Shown: positions 41,958 to 55,054 of the stretch, piece after piece | Position numbering within the stretch: position 1 is the first letter of the stretch | Layout of the letters: every line of letters starts with the position of its first letter | DNA from: CBDFHV01 sp965247705 | GTDB taxonomy: Bacteria; Pseudomonadota; Alphaproteobacteria; Rhodospirillales; CAMCUA01 | Direction of reading: 5' to 3' | Assembly: GCA_965247705.1 (NCBI GenBank) | Contig: CBDFHV010000085.1 | Coordinates: forward strand, 1 to 64,000 | DNA length: 64,000 nucleotides | Position numbers and translations under genes: made by a program | The notes under the pieces: generated by a model | Database searches by the model: none | What the model saw: only the letters and a program-made list of their open reading frames with translations | Told to the model about the DNA's origin: nothing

Positions 41958-43805
41958 GTGATGGGGACCAGCGCCACGGATCGGACCGGGAACGGGAACC
42001 TTCTCCGCTGGGTGGACGAGATGGCGGCGTTGTGCAAGCCCGACGCCATCCATTGGTGCGACGGCTCCGATGCCGAGTACGACCGCCTGTGCCAGCAGTT
42101 GGTGGACGCCGGCACCTTCCACCCCCTGAGCCCGCAAAAGCGTCCCGGCTGCTTCCTCGCCCGCTCCGACCCCGACGACGTGGCCCGGGTCGAGGACCGC
42201 ACCTTCATCTGCTGCGCAAAGGAAGAAGACGCGGGTCCGACAAACAATTGGATCGCCGCGGACAAAATGAGAGCCACCCTTGGCGATCTTTTCGACGGCT
42301 GCATGGGAGGCCGGACCCTCTACGTGGTGCCCTTCAGCATGGGGCCCCTGGGTTCGCCGATCGCCCATATCGGTATCCAGCTCACCGATTCGGCCTACGT
42401 GGCCGCCAGCATGCGAGTCATGACCCGCATGGGACAGCACGTGCTGGACACCCTCGGCGACGGCAAATTCGTCCCCTGCATGCATTCGGTCGGCGCGCCC
42501 CTGGCGGCCGGCCAAAAGGACGTGTCCTGGCCCTGCAGCAAGACCAAATACATCGTCCACTTCCCCGAGGACCGGGCCATCTGGTCCTACGGCAGCGGCT
42601 ACGGGGGCAACGCGCTGCTGGGCAAGAAGTGCTTCGCGCTGCGCATCGCCTCGACCATGGCCCGGGAAGAGGGCTGGCTGGCCGAGCACATGCTGATCCT
42701 CGGCATGGAGTCACCCCAGGGGGACACCACCTACGTCAGCGCCGCTTTCCCCAGCGCCTGCGGCAAGACCAATCTGGCGATGCTGATCCCACCCGAAGGG
42801 TTCGAAGGCTGGAAGGTCCGCACCGTCGGCGACGACATCGCCTGGATCAAGCCGAACGCGGACGGGACCCTCCATGCCATCAACCCGGAGGCCGGATACT
42901 TCGGCGTCGCCCCGGGAACGTCCCATGCGTCCAACCTCAACGCCATGGAGATGCTGACCCGCAACGCCATCTTCACCAACGTCGCCTTGACCGACGACGG
43001 CGATGTGTGGTGGGAAGGCATGGACGGCGATCCCCCCGCCCACGCCATCGATTGGAAGGGTCAGGACTGGACCCCCGACAGTGGCCGGACGGCGGCCCAT
43101 CCCAACGCCCGCTTCGCGGTCTCCGCCAAGCAGTGCCCCAGTTTCGATCCGGCCTGGGACGACCCCAACGGCGTGCCCATCAGCGCCTTCCTGTTCGGCG
43201 GCCGGCTGAGCCGCATGTATCCGCTGGTCTATGAATCCTTGAGTTGGGAGCACGGCGTCTTCATGGCCGCCACCATGGGCTCGGAAGCCACGGCGGCGGC
43301 CGTCAACCAGGCGGCCATCCGTCGCGATCCCATGGCCATGCTGCCGTTCTGCGGCTACAACATGGCCGATTACTGGGGCCATTGGCTGGACATGGGCAAG
43401 ACGGTCAATCCGCCGCCCAGAATCTTCCGGGTCAACTGGTTCCGCAAGGACCCAGAGGGGCGCTTCATCTGGCCCGGGTTCGGCGAAAACATGCGGGTTC
43501 TCAAATGGGTCGTCGAGCGGGTCAAGGGCACCGCCCAGGCCGTGCAAGGGCCGTTCGGCCTGATGCCGCGGCACCAGGACCTGCATTGGGACGGCCTGGA
43601 GTTCGACCGCGGCAGCTACCAGGCGCTGACCACCATCGAGCGGCAGGACGGGCTGGCCGAGGCCGAGGAGATCGGTGTCTACTTCAAGCAGTTCGGCGCC
43701 AGGCTGCCGCCGCAACTGGAAACCCAGCGCCAGGCCCTGGCCCGGCGGGTGGCCGAAGCCCCGGCCGTGTGGCACGTGGACGAACAGCCCGAGGCGGCGG
43801 AATAG
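41958..43805 (+). CDS. pckG: Phosphoenolpyruvate carboxykinase, GTP type
   Basis: A 614-615-residue enzyme starting at GTG 41958 or ATG 41961. It converts oxaloacetate and GTP to phosphoenolpyruvate. The kinase-1a motif FPSACGKTNLAML (about 265) holds the reactive Cys of the GTP form, and GDDIAWIK supplies metal ligands. TNNWIAADKMR and PNARFAVSAKQCP are family motifs. Most alphaproteobacteria keep an ATP-type pckA next to chvI; here a GTP type lies about 3 kb away, after the DUF1538 operon. A hairpin follows the stop. Confidence 0.95.
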   Translation: MMGTSATDRTGNGNLLRWVDEMAALCKPDAIHWCDGSDAEYDRLCQQLVDAGTFHPLSPQKRPGCFLARSDPDDVARVEDRTFICCAKEEDAGPTNNWIAADKMRATLGDLFDGCMGGRTLYVVPFSMGPLGSPIAHIGIQLTDSAYVAASMRVMTRMGQHVLDTLGDGKFVPCMHSVGAPLAAGQKDVSWPCSKTKYIVHFPEDRAIWSYGSGYGGNALLGKKCFALRIASTMAREEGWLAEHMLILGMESPQGDTTYVSAAFPSACGKTNLAMLIPPEGFEGWKVRTVGDDIAWIKPNADGTLHAINPEAGYFGVAPGTSHASNLNAMEMLTRNAIFTNVALTDDGDVWWEGMDGDPPAHAIDWKGQDWTPDSGRTAAHPNARFAVSAKQCPSFDPAWDDPNGVPISAFLFGGRLSRMYPLVYESLSWEHGVFMAATMGSEATAAAVNQAAIRRDPMAMLPFCGYNMADYWGHWLDMGKTVNPPPRIFRVNWFRKDPEGRFIWPGFGENMRVLKWVVERVKGTAQAVQGPFGLMPRHQDLHWDGLEFDRGSYQALTTIERQDGLAEAEEIGVYFKQFGARLPPQLETQRQALARRVAEAPAVWHVDEQPEAAE

Positions 43806-43813
43806 TCGTCCGT

Positions 43814-43853
43814 GAAGAAAAGTCCTTCGCTGTCGCTCAGTGTACTTTTCTTC
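43814..43853 (+). terminator. Hairpin after pckG, part of a repeated sequence
   Basis: GAAGAAAAGT and ACTTTTCTTC form a perfect 10-bp stem with a 20-base loop, 9 bp after the pckG stop. A similar sequence on the opposite strand lies at 45138-45173, so this is probably a dispersed repeat that may act as a terminator. An IS1595-family element landed at its right edge. Confidence 0.6.
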
Positions 43854-43860
43854 AGTTTAT

Positions 43861-44937
43861 CGTCCCTATCCGGTTAAAGCAGGTAGCGCACCCTGCGGTT
43901 GAAGACTGTCGACCAGCTCCTTGTAGGTGATGGTGGGTTGGTCCATGGCGCGGCGGAGGACGAAGTCGGCCAGATCGGTGATGCGTGTGCGGCGGTTGAA
44001 GCGGTAGCTCCATTCCCGGGCATAGCGCGGCAGGTGCTTGGCGCCGACACCGTGATAGGTGCCGTTGAGCCAGGTCTTCACGTTGGAAAACAGGACATGG
44101 ACGACCGGCATCAAGCGCTCGGCATTCTTGCCTTCGCCTTGCACGACGGGGTGGTGGCGATAGGTGTCGCGGAGTCCGGCGTACCCCTTGAAGGCGTCGC
44201 TGGCGAGGCGGCTTCCGGGCCTGACCGAGGCGCGCACGAAGCCGCCCAGCTCGCGGGCGGTGGCCGCCGGGAGGATGGCGAGCCGCGCCCGGCCGGCGAC
44301 GAAGCCGCTTCCCTTGATGCCCTTGCCCGGCCCGACCGGCCGCTTCTCGACGGCCATCACCAACAGGCTCTTGTTCGGGTTGGAAAGGCCCCGGCCCCGG
44401 CTCTCCGGCTTGCCGCGCCCGCCATAATAACTCTCGTCGACCTCGACCAAGCCCTCGAGCGGAAATTCCGAGCGCTCCGTCAGGGCATGACGCAGCTTAT
44501 GAGCCATCAGCCACGCTGTCTCGTAGCGCAGATCCAACTCGCGGGACAGCAAAAGGACCGAGACCCCACGCTTGTCGCGCGCCATCCACCACGCCGCCAG
44601 GAACCATTTGCGGAGCGGCGTGCGGGTGCGGTGGAAGATCGTCCCCGCCGTCACCGATTCCTGATGACCGCAACGGGCGCATTCGAAGATCCTGGGCCGC
44701 GCCGTCATTCGGTAGCTCCGCCGTTCGCCGCAGCGGGCACAGACATAGCCCTGCGGCCAGCGCAGCCGGGCCAGCGCCTCGATGCAGGCCGCTTCCGATC
44801 CGTGCCGTTCTTGAAACGCCAACATCCTGCCCATCGCACCGCCCTCCAAAAGCCCGAGACAATGCGATCAGCCTACATCCTCTACGTGAACATAACAAGA
44901 ACATTTAGGTCGATCCTGTTTTAACCGGATAGGGACG
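43861..44937 (-). mobile_element. IS1595-family insertion sequence, copy 2, 1077 bp
   Basis: Same length and ends (CGTCCCTATCCGGTTAAA) as copy 1. Flanked by the 8-bp repeat CAGTTTAT (43853-43860 and 44938-44945). Confidence 0.95.
43866..44834 (-). CDS. IS1595-family transposase, copy 2
   Basis: About 322 residues, nearly identical to the protein at 5483-6451, with the same zinc ribbon and ISXO2-like DDE motifs. It reads VLLL where copy 1 has ALLL and TITYK where copy 1 has NITYK. The stop lies inside the terminal repeat. Intact. The high identity means one copy gave rise to the other recently. Confidence 0.93.
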   Translation of the reverse strand: MGRMLAFQERHGSEAACIEALARLRWPQGYVCARCGERRSYRMTARPRIFECARCGHQESVTAGTIFHRTRTPLRKWFLAAWWMARDKRGVSVLLLSRELDLRYETAWLMAHKLRHALTERSEFPLEGLVEVDESYYGGRGKPESRGRGLSNPNKSLLVMAVEKRPVGPGKGIKGSGFVAGRARLAILPAATARELGGFVRASVRPGSRLASDAFKGYAGLRDTYRHHPVVQGEGKNAERLMPVVHVLFSNVKTWLNGTYHGVGAKHLPRYAREWSYRFNRRTRITDLADFVLRRAMDQPTITYKELVDSLQPQGALPALTG

Positions 44938-44945
44938 CAGTTTAT

Positions 44946-45449
44946 AGAATGAGAAAGAGAGGTTTGGGGCGGCCCGGCGCCCCTCTTTCGCTTGTTCTCT
45001 TTTGCAAGGTCTTGCGCACAAGGGGCGCAAGACCTTGCAAAAGCTGCCAGACACGCCGGATGGCGTGGCTGGGAAGCGGACTCTCAAATCGGCCCGCCGA
45101 GCCGCCTCAAGGGCCGATTTGGCCGCCTTGAACCCGGGAAAAAGTACACTGAGCCGAAGGCGAGGGACTTTCTCACGATCAACGGAGTAATCGCCGGACG
45201 CGAATCCGCCGGGTCCCCAGAGGTCTCGGCGCGATGTCTGTTGCACCGCAGGACGGGCGGGTCTGAGTCCCGCCCCTCCGCATCCTCCTCGTAGGGGCCG
45301 GTCTCAGACCGGCCCGTTTCCCGCTCGCCGCAACATTGCGACGCGCGCGCCGGTTTCAACTTCGCCACCGCGCGGATGTCCCAGTGCAGGAAGCCCAGCA
45401 CACGCAACAGGCGTGAAAAATAAATATTGTGTCCCCGTTATTGGTCCCA
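44946..45449. repeat. Palindrome-rich spacer
   Basis: No gene is convincing here. Perfect inverted repeats are dense: a 17-bp stem TTTGCAAGGTCTTGCGC with its complement (45001-45017 and 45025-45041), AAATCGGCCC/GGGCCGATTT (45086-45095 and 45111-45120) and GGGCCGGTCT/AGACCGGCCC (45295-45304 and 45306-45315). A GAAAAAGTACACTGAGC copy at 45138 matches the hairpin after pckG in inverse orientation. Confidence 0.75.
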
Positions 45450-45515
45450 ATGACGACCTCCCAGATCGCTGAGGCCGAACGCCTTGCGAAGGAGTGGAGG
45501 CTAAAGAATGAGTAG
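45450..45515 (+). pseudogene. Orphan C-terminal tail of a Sel1-repeat gene
   Basis: The frame MTTSQIAEAERLAKEWRLKN and a final E before the stop at 45513-45515 matches the conserved end of the Sel1 array proteins (MTPAQIAEAQRLAREWKPK). No repeat units precede it. It is on the plus strand, opposite to all other members. It is a relic of a deleted copy. Confidence 0.75.
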
Positions 45516-45555
45516 GTGCGTCGCGACCAAGGCCGTACGAATACACTGAGGTCCG

Positions 45556-45723
45556 GCGACCACCTTCACGGACCTGCGCCACCGCCTTCGCTGTACCGCC
45601 TGCGGTTCCCGCAACACCCACCTGATGCACGGCTGGGACGGCTATCCGTTCAGCTATCCGGCGGATTCCACTGTCGCCCACGGGGACACCTCGATCCGGG
45701 ATCGCGGCCATTGCCGAAGGTGA
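45556..45723 (+). pseudogene. Fragment of a small zinc-ribbon-like protein
   Basis: A 55-residue open frame reads TFTDLRHRLRCTACGSRNTH then HGWDGYPFSYPAD and ends at a TGA. CTACG is one half of a Cys-X2-Cys zinc knuckle, and the pattern resembles the ends of short alphaproteobacterial proteins that begin LxxRLRCxxCG. No start codon lies before it (a TGA precedes at 45547). The partner cysteines are not clear. Weak evidence. Confidence 0.35.
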
Positions 45724-45857
45724 ATCGCGGGCACGACGGCAAGAGACGCTTTCTCAGGCGGTGATGGGATCAGGACGCGCCATGGTGGGAGGAGAGTGGT
45801 CCCGAAGCCGAAGCTGTCCTGGCGGCGCGGCATTGCCCCTTAAGCCCTTGAACGCCC

Positions 45858-46874
45858 CTACTCCTTCTTCGGCTTCCACTCCCGCGCTAGTCGTTGGGCC
45901 TCTGTTAATTGCGCCGGAGTGAGGTCTCGGGCGAATTTGTCGCGATTCGCCGCCATATATTCACGTGGTCGGCCAGGTGGTGAGTTCTTGACGGCAAGAA
46001 TTAGCCACATTTGGGCCCGCACAGGATCCTTGGGGACACGAAAGCCGTTACGGAACCAACCGCCGAGCAGATACTGAGCTTTGGCATGGCCCTGCTCGGC
46101 GGCCCTGCGGTACCACTTCACTGCCGCCCCGCCGTCCTGAGGCACGCCCCGGCCGATGTCATACATGAGGCCGAGTTTAAACTGGGCAAGTGCGTCGCCC
46201 TGCTCGGCGGCCTTGCCGTACGACTTTAGGGGTTCGGCCTCTTGGACCAGGCTTTCCCCCCGCGACCACCTGACGATCGCCGCGGCGGCCTCGTCAGCCA
46301 TGCTGCCGAACAATGAATGGTCTTTATTCTCATCGGACCCAACCGTGGAAACCCTATGACGGTGGCTCGATACTTCGAACCATATGACCTGGTCCCCCTT
46401 GCTGTCCCGAAGCTCGACTTTGGCGTCAGAGGTGTACGTCCAGCGGCGGCAGCCCGACAACTTCCAATTAATCATCTCCCTGCAAACTCGCTTCAGCGAG
46501 AGGCCAGCCGTGAGATGGAGTACGGAAGCCGGTAGGGGCTCTGGCGCCGGGTCCTGAACCTTGGCGAACTCCTTCGACCGCCTGAGGGCCTCGACCAAGC
46601 GACGGCGAAAGTAAAGCTGATCCTCGGAACTCGCCCAGCTCCCGGTGATGCCGCCGATGGCGACGACGTCATATCGTCCCGACGACGGCTGCTCTAACAC
46701 GGCTGCGCTAACAGGCTGAGGTTTGATGATGGTGGTCGGCAGGCCGTTGCATCCACCCAAAACCGCAAGCACCATGGCCACGCCCGCCAGGCGAACCGAG
46801 CGGCGGACGCCCCAACCGAGGCTCAACAGCATGACTATGGCGACGACACCGGCCAACTTTGTCCAATTCCACAA
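45858..46874 (-). CDS. Sel1-repeat lipoprotein (member H, outside the array)
   Basis: A 338-residue protein. An N-terminal hydrophobic part ends in a lipobox LAVLGGC near residue 42 (a start at the Met 30 residues later in the frame, MLLSLGWG or MVLAVLGG, would give a normal signal). Residues 65-215 are a domain not seen in the array (VAIGGITGSWASSEDQLYFR, CREMINWKLSGCRRW), with structured strand-like repeats and two Cys pairs. Two to three Sel1 repeats follow (about 220-290), then the tail RDLTPAQLTEAQRLAREWKP, closest to member E. Intact. Confidence 0.8.
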   Translation of the reverse strand: MWNWTKLAGVVAIVMLLSLGWGVRRSVRLAGVAMVLAVLGGCNGLPTTIIKPQPVSAAVLEQPSSGRYDVVAIGGITGSWASSEDQLYFRRRLVEALRRSKEFAKVQDPAPEPLPASVLHLTAGLSLKRVCREMINWKLSGCRRWTYTSDAKVELRDSKGDQVIWFEVSSHRHRVSTVGSDENKDHSLFGSMADEAAAAIVRWSRGESLVQEAEPLKSYGKAAEQGDALAQFKLGLMYDIGRGVPQDGGAAVKWYRRAAEQGHAKAQYLLGGWFRNGFRVPKDPVRAQMWLILAVKNSPPGRPREYMAANRDKFARDLTPAQLTEAQRLAREWKPKKE

Positions 46875-47290
46875 TTTCCCGTTCCCGTACTACGCCGCTT
46901 CCTTCACCTGTTCCACCGCAGCCGCCCCCGGTAGAGGACTTACATGAGGGGGCAGGATCGCCAAGAGGGACAGGGCGTGGAGCAGATGCCGGCAGTAGAC
47001 ATGGGCCATAGTACGCAGCCTCGGCGATCATTCCATGGGCAAGTAGTATATGTCCTTCACCTCATTCGCCGAAAGAGCTTCGTGGGGCTACGAGGTTGAT
47101 GGGCGGGTTGTTAGCCCCCTGTTCCGAATTGGCCGACGCTGGTCGGTTGGCCCGCTAAAATGCGGACCTGACTAATGGCACCAATTGGTACCCAAATTGG
47201 TACCGAAGGAACGTGAAAGGGCGTGAAAGCTGGTGAAGGCGGCGGCTCATGGTGCCCCGAATTCCGCAGATTTCCAGGCTGTCAGGGATA
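46875..47290. other. Spacer without a recognised gene
   Basis: No convincing gene. Around 47178 the 10-bp sequence AATTGGTACC occurs twice in a row; one frame across it reads GTNWYPNWYRRNVKGRESW before a stop, which resembles the end of a phage-type integrase. Together with the tRNA-like remnant next to it this hints at a lost integrated element. Confidence 0.35.
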
Positions 47291-47361
47291 GACGGGGAAG
47301 GGGAATGAAGGGGTTGGCCGGCTTAGCAAACCGCCGTCTTCAGCCGCTCGGCCACCCTTCC
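47291..47361 (-). pseudogene. tRNA-Ser(GCU)-like remnant
   Basis: Read on the minus strand from 47361: GGAAGGG, then TGGCCGAGCGGCTGAAGA (a class II tRNA D arm), then GGTTTGCTAAGCC, an anticodon stem-loop with anticodon GCT. The variable arm and T arm (GGTTCRANTCC) are absent; CCCTTCC occurs at the right distance to pair with the acceptor strand but without T arm. It is probably a truncated copy left by recombination. Confidence 0.5.
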
Positions 47362-47551
47362 TGAATCCCGCGGCCGCGTGGGCGCGGGGACAGGTCTTCT
47401 AGCCAGCGCCGAGCTTGGCTGTCAATCGACGCATGTTCGGGTGAATTAAGGTGACACGGAATTAAAGTGACACAATACTTATATCCATAGCAAGTTTTCT
47501 GAGATCATGTGTCTGGCCCCACTACTGTCCCTACGATTATCGGTGGACAGC
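47362..47551. other. Spacer downstream of the DUF423 gene
   Basis: No gene seen. Two near-copies of ATTAAGGTGACAC occur at 47446 and 47462, a short direct repeat of unknown meaning. Confidence 0.35.
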
Positions 47552-47926
47552 TCAGCGCCGCAATTCTTGCACGCCGGCCCAGACCAGGGCCAACCATCCG
47601 CCTATCAGCAGAAAGCCACCCAAGGGCGCCGCCCCTTGGACCAGCACTTCCTCGGTCATGCCAAGGGCGTAGAGGATGCCGCTGAAGAGCACGATGCCGG
47701 CCTGAAACAGGATTCCCGCCACCAGGGGTGTCCAGTCCCTCGGGTCCCGCTCCGTGAGCCACGCAACCGCCAACAGGGCCAGGGCGTGCCACATGTGGTA
47801 CTGCACGCCGACGTTGAAGGCGTCCCGGTAGAGGTCGTCGCTGACGGCGAGACCATGGTAGCCGTAGGCGCCGGCCACAACGGCCAGCAGACCGTTGACG
47901 CCGGCGAGGATCAGCCACCAGCCCAC
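47552..47926 (-). CDS. DUF423 family small membrane protein
   Basis: A 124-residue protein starting at GTG 47926 (VGWWLILAGVNGLLAVVAGA). It has four hydrophobic segments and the signature GAYGYHGL plus QYHMWHALALL and QAGIVLFSGILYAL, typical of DUF423 (YgdD-like) proteins. The role is unknown in all bacteria. It starts 24 bp after the gltB stop on the same strand, so it may be cotranscribed. The start is inferred from the membrane profile, because no ATG is available. Confidence 0.8.
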   Translation of the reverse strand: MGWWLILAGVNGLLAVVAGAYGYHGLAVSDDLYRDAFNVGVQYHMWHALALLAVAWLTERDPRDWTPLVAGILFQAGIVLFSGILYALGMTEEVLVQGAAPLGGFLLIGGWLALVWAGVQELRR

Positions 47927-47949
47927 GGCAACGGAGCGCCGCTGCCCGG

Positions 47950-52527
<4,578 letters not shown>

Positions 52528-52550
52528 GGTCGGGTCTCCCATCGCAATGC

Positions 52551-53996
52551 TCACGCGGCCCGGGATTCTGCGGATTCGGGCGCGCGCAATCGCAGATAGT
52601 CGTGGATGTGACGCGCCGCCTCGCGGCCGTCGCGGATCGCCCACACCACCAGGGAGGCGCCGCGCACGATGTCGCCGCCGGCGAAGACGCCGTCGAGACT
52701 GGTGCGCATGGTGCGCCAGTCGATGCGGAGCGTTCCCCACGACGTGACCTCGAGGTCCGGGGCGCCGCAGACGGTAGGCACGTCCTCCGGATCGAAACCC
52801 AGGGCCTTGAGCACCAGATCCGCCTTTTCCACCGGCTGGTCGCCCTGCGTCGCCTCGGGCGCGCGGCGTCCGGTGGCATCCGGCGGCCCCAGCCGCATGG
52901 GCTGCAGGCGAACGCCCGTCACCGCGTCGTCGCCCAGGAAGGCCACCGGCGCCGTGCGCCAGATGAACTCGACGCCTTCCTCCATGGCGTAGGTGACCTC
53001 CCGCTGGGACCCGGGCATGTTGTCCCGGTCCCGGCGGTAGTAGCAGCGCACCGAGCGCGCACCCTGGCGCACGGCGGTGCGCACGCAGTCCATGGCCGTA
53101 TCGCCGCCGCCGATGACCGCCACGTGCTTGTCGTGGGCGTCGAGGACTCCCGAATCGAAATCCGGGACGGGATCGCCGAGGCCCTTTCGATTGCTGGCCG
53201 TCAGGTAATCCAGCGCCGGCACGATGCCGGGCAGGCCGACCCCGGGGGCGGCGATCTCGCGGGACTCGTAGACCCCCGTGGCGAGGAACAGGGCGTCATG
53301 TTCCCGGCGCAGATCGACCAGGCTTGCGTCCCGGCCGACCGCGAAATTTGGATGGAGCCGGATACCGCCTTCGGCCAGCAGGTCGGTACGGCGGGCGACG
53401 ACGCTCTTTTCCAGCTTGAAATTGGGAATGCCGTAGACGAGGAGCCCGCCGATCCGGTCATGCCGGTCGTAGACCGTCACTTGGTAGCCCTTACGCCGAA
53501 GCTGCTCGGCCGCCGCCAGGCCGGCGGGCCCGCCACCGACAATGCCCACCGACTGATCGCGCTCCCGACGGGGCGTTGGCGGCTTCACCCAACCCCGCTC
53601 CCAGGCCGTATCGACAATGTGCTTTTCCACCGCGCCGATGGCGACCGTGCCGTGACCCGCCTGCTCGATCACGCAGTTGCCCTCGCACAGCCGGTCTTGC
53701 GGGCAAATGCGGCCGCAGACCTCGGGCATGTTGTTGGTGGCGGAGGCCGCGACGTAGGCTTCTTCCATGCGGTCCTGGGCGGCCAACATCAGCCAGTCGG
53801 GGATGTTGTTCTGCAACGGGCAATGGATCTGGCAGAAGGGCACGCCACATTGGGAACAGCGGGAAGCCTGGACCCGCCCGGCTTGCGGATCGAACCCCTG
53901 GAAAATCTCCCGGAAGTCTTCGCGCCGCGCATCCGCCGCCCGCTTTTCGGGCGTCCGATGGGGAACCTGGACGAATTGCAACATGGACTCGGCCAA
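52551..53996 (-). CDS. gltD: Glutamate synthase small subunit
   Basis: A 481-residue NADPH-oxidising partner of GltB. N-terminal Cys clusters bind two 4Fe-4S centres (SRCSQCGVPFCQIHCPL and CGRICPQDRLCEGNC). Two nucleotide folds follow: VGIVGGGPAGLAAAEQL for FAD and VAVIGGGDTAMDCVR for NADPH. The start may be at 53996 or at the next Met 12 bp later. It lies upstream of gltB with a short gap, an unusual small-before-large order seen in several alphaproteobacteria. Confidence 0.95.
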   Translation of the reverse strand: MAESMLQFVQVPHRTPEKRAADARREDFREIFQGFDPQAGRVQASRCSQCGVPFCQIHCPLQNNIPDWLMLAAQDRMEEAYVAASATNNMPEVCGRICPQDRLCEGNCVIEQAGHGTVAIGAVEKHIVDTAWERGWVKPPTPRRERDQSVGIVGGGPAGLAAAEQLRRKGYQVTVYDRHDRIGGLLVYGIPNFKLEKSVVARRTDLLAEGGIRLHPNFAVGRDASLVDLRREHDALFLATGVYESREIAAPGVGLPGIVPALDYLTASNRKGLGDPVPDFDSGVLDAHDKHVAVIGGGDTAMDCVRTAVRQGARSVRCYYRRDRDNMPGSQREVTYAMEEGVEFIWRTAPVAFLGDDAVTGVRLQPMRLGPPDATGRRAPEATQGDQPVEKADLVLKALGFDPEDVPTVCGAPDLEVTSWGTLRIDWRTMRTSLDGVFAGGDIVRGASLVVWAIRDGREAARHIHDYLRLRAPESAESRAA

Positions 53997-54136
53997 GGGT
54001 GTGCCTCTTTAATTGGGTGATTTCCGCGATTTCCCGGAGCGATGATCCACGGAAGCTGAAATGGGTAAGTGTTTTTGACCTACCTTCTGGATATCATCCA
54101 TAGCACGTGGAGAGCAATCCGGACAAGGCGCGAGGC

Positions 54137-54173
54137 GGGACCATTTGGTCCTGTTTCGAGACTAAATGGTCCC
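54137..54173 (+). promoter_or_regulatory. Inverted repeat upstream of uppP
   Basis: GGGACCATTT and AAATGGTCCC form a perfect 10-bp inverted repeat with a 17-bp centre, 69 bp before uppP in the divergent gap to gltD. It could be an operator or a terminator-like hairpin; no T run follows. Confidence 0.45.
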
Positions 54174-54241
54174 TCTCGGTCGTTTGGTTGCGAGGATTTG
54201 CCCGTGGTATAAGAGCCGCGGCAATTCGGGGCGGTCCTGCC

Positions 54242-55054
54242 ATGGCACTTTATCAGATCGTCGTGCTCGCCCTGGTGCAGGGGATAACCGAGTTTCTCCC
54301 CATCAGTTCCTCCGGACATCTGATCCTGCTTCCGAAGCTGACCGACTGGCCGGACCAGGGTCAGGTCATCGACGTGGCCGTACACGTGGGCACGTTGGGC
54401 GCCGTCCTGCTCTACTTCTGGCGCGACATCTGGGGCATGGCGACGGGAACGGTCCTGTTGCTGGCGGGGCGGCGCGAGCCGGGCGCCCGGCTCGCGTTCC
54501 TGGTCATGGTGGGCACGGTCCCGGTGGTGGCGGCCGGCGTCCTGGTCAAGCTGTACCTGGGCGATACCTTGCGCAGCGTGGCGGTCATCGCCTGGGCGAC
54601 CCTGGGGTTCGGCATCGTGCTTTTTGTGACCGACCGGATCGGGCTGACCCTGCGGCGCCTGGAGCATCTTACATTCGCCGACGCGGTGATCATCGGCCTG
54701 TCCCAGGTGCTGGCCCTCATTCCAGGGACCAGCCGCTCTGGCATCACCATGTCGGCGGCACGAATTCTGGGGATGGAGCGCTCGGACGCAGCCCGCTTTT
54801 CGCTGCTGCTGTCGGTACCCGCCATCATGGGCGCCGGCGTGGTGGAAGGCATGGAACTTTACCAGTCGCAGGATGCTGACCTGACAGCCGCGGCGCTGAT
54901 CGCCACCCTGCTGGCATTCTTCTCGGCGCTGATCGCCATCGCCGTGATGCTGGCCTGGCTGCGCCGCGCCACCTTCACGCCCTTCGTGATCTATCGGATG
55001 CTGCTTGGCGGCGCCCTGCTCTACCTGGTCTACGGCACGGGAACCGGGTCTTGA
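54242..55054 (+). CDS. uppP: Undecaprenyl-diphosphatase
   Basis: A 270-residue inner-membrane enzyme (BacA/UppP) that removes a phosphate from undecaprenyl diphosphate so the lipid carrier can be reused in cell-wall synthesis. The two signature motifs are GITEFLPISSSGHLIL and IPGTSRSGITMSAAR. About eight membrane segments are visible. The ATG at 54242 starts MALYQIVVLAL; a longer frame upstream has no family similarity. The next gene starts within its stop codon. Confidence 0.94.
   Translation: MALYQIVVLALVQGITEFLPISSSGHLILLPKLTDWPDQGQVIDVAVHVGTLGAVLLYFWRDIWGMATGTVLLLAGRREPGARLAFLVMVGTVPVVAAGVLVKLYLGDTLRSVAVIAWATLGFGIVLFVTDRIGLTLRRLEHLTFADAVIIGLSQVLALIPGTSRSGITMSAARILGMERSDAARFSLLLSVPAIMGAGVVEGMELYQSQDADLTAAALIATLLAFFSALIAIAVMLAWLRRATFTPFVIYRMLLGGALLYLVYGTGTGS

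Noticed and set aside
43899..44924. A 341-residue frame antisense to the IS1595 transposase (also at 5393-6418)
   Set aside because: It occurs identically at both IS copies only because the transposase does; no ribosome site or family motif.
54107..54241. N-terminal extension of UppP
   Set aside because: It carries the palindrome and no family similarity; the conserved protein starts at 54242.
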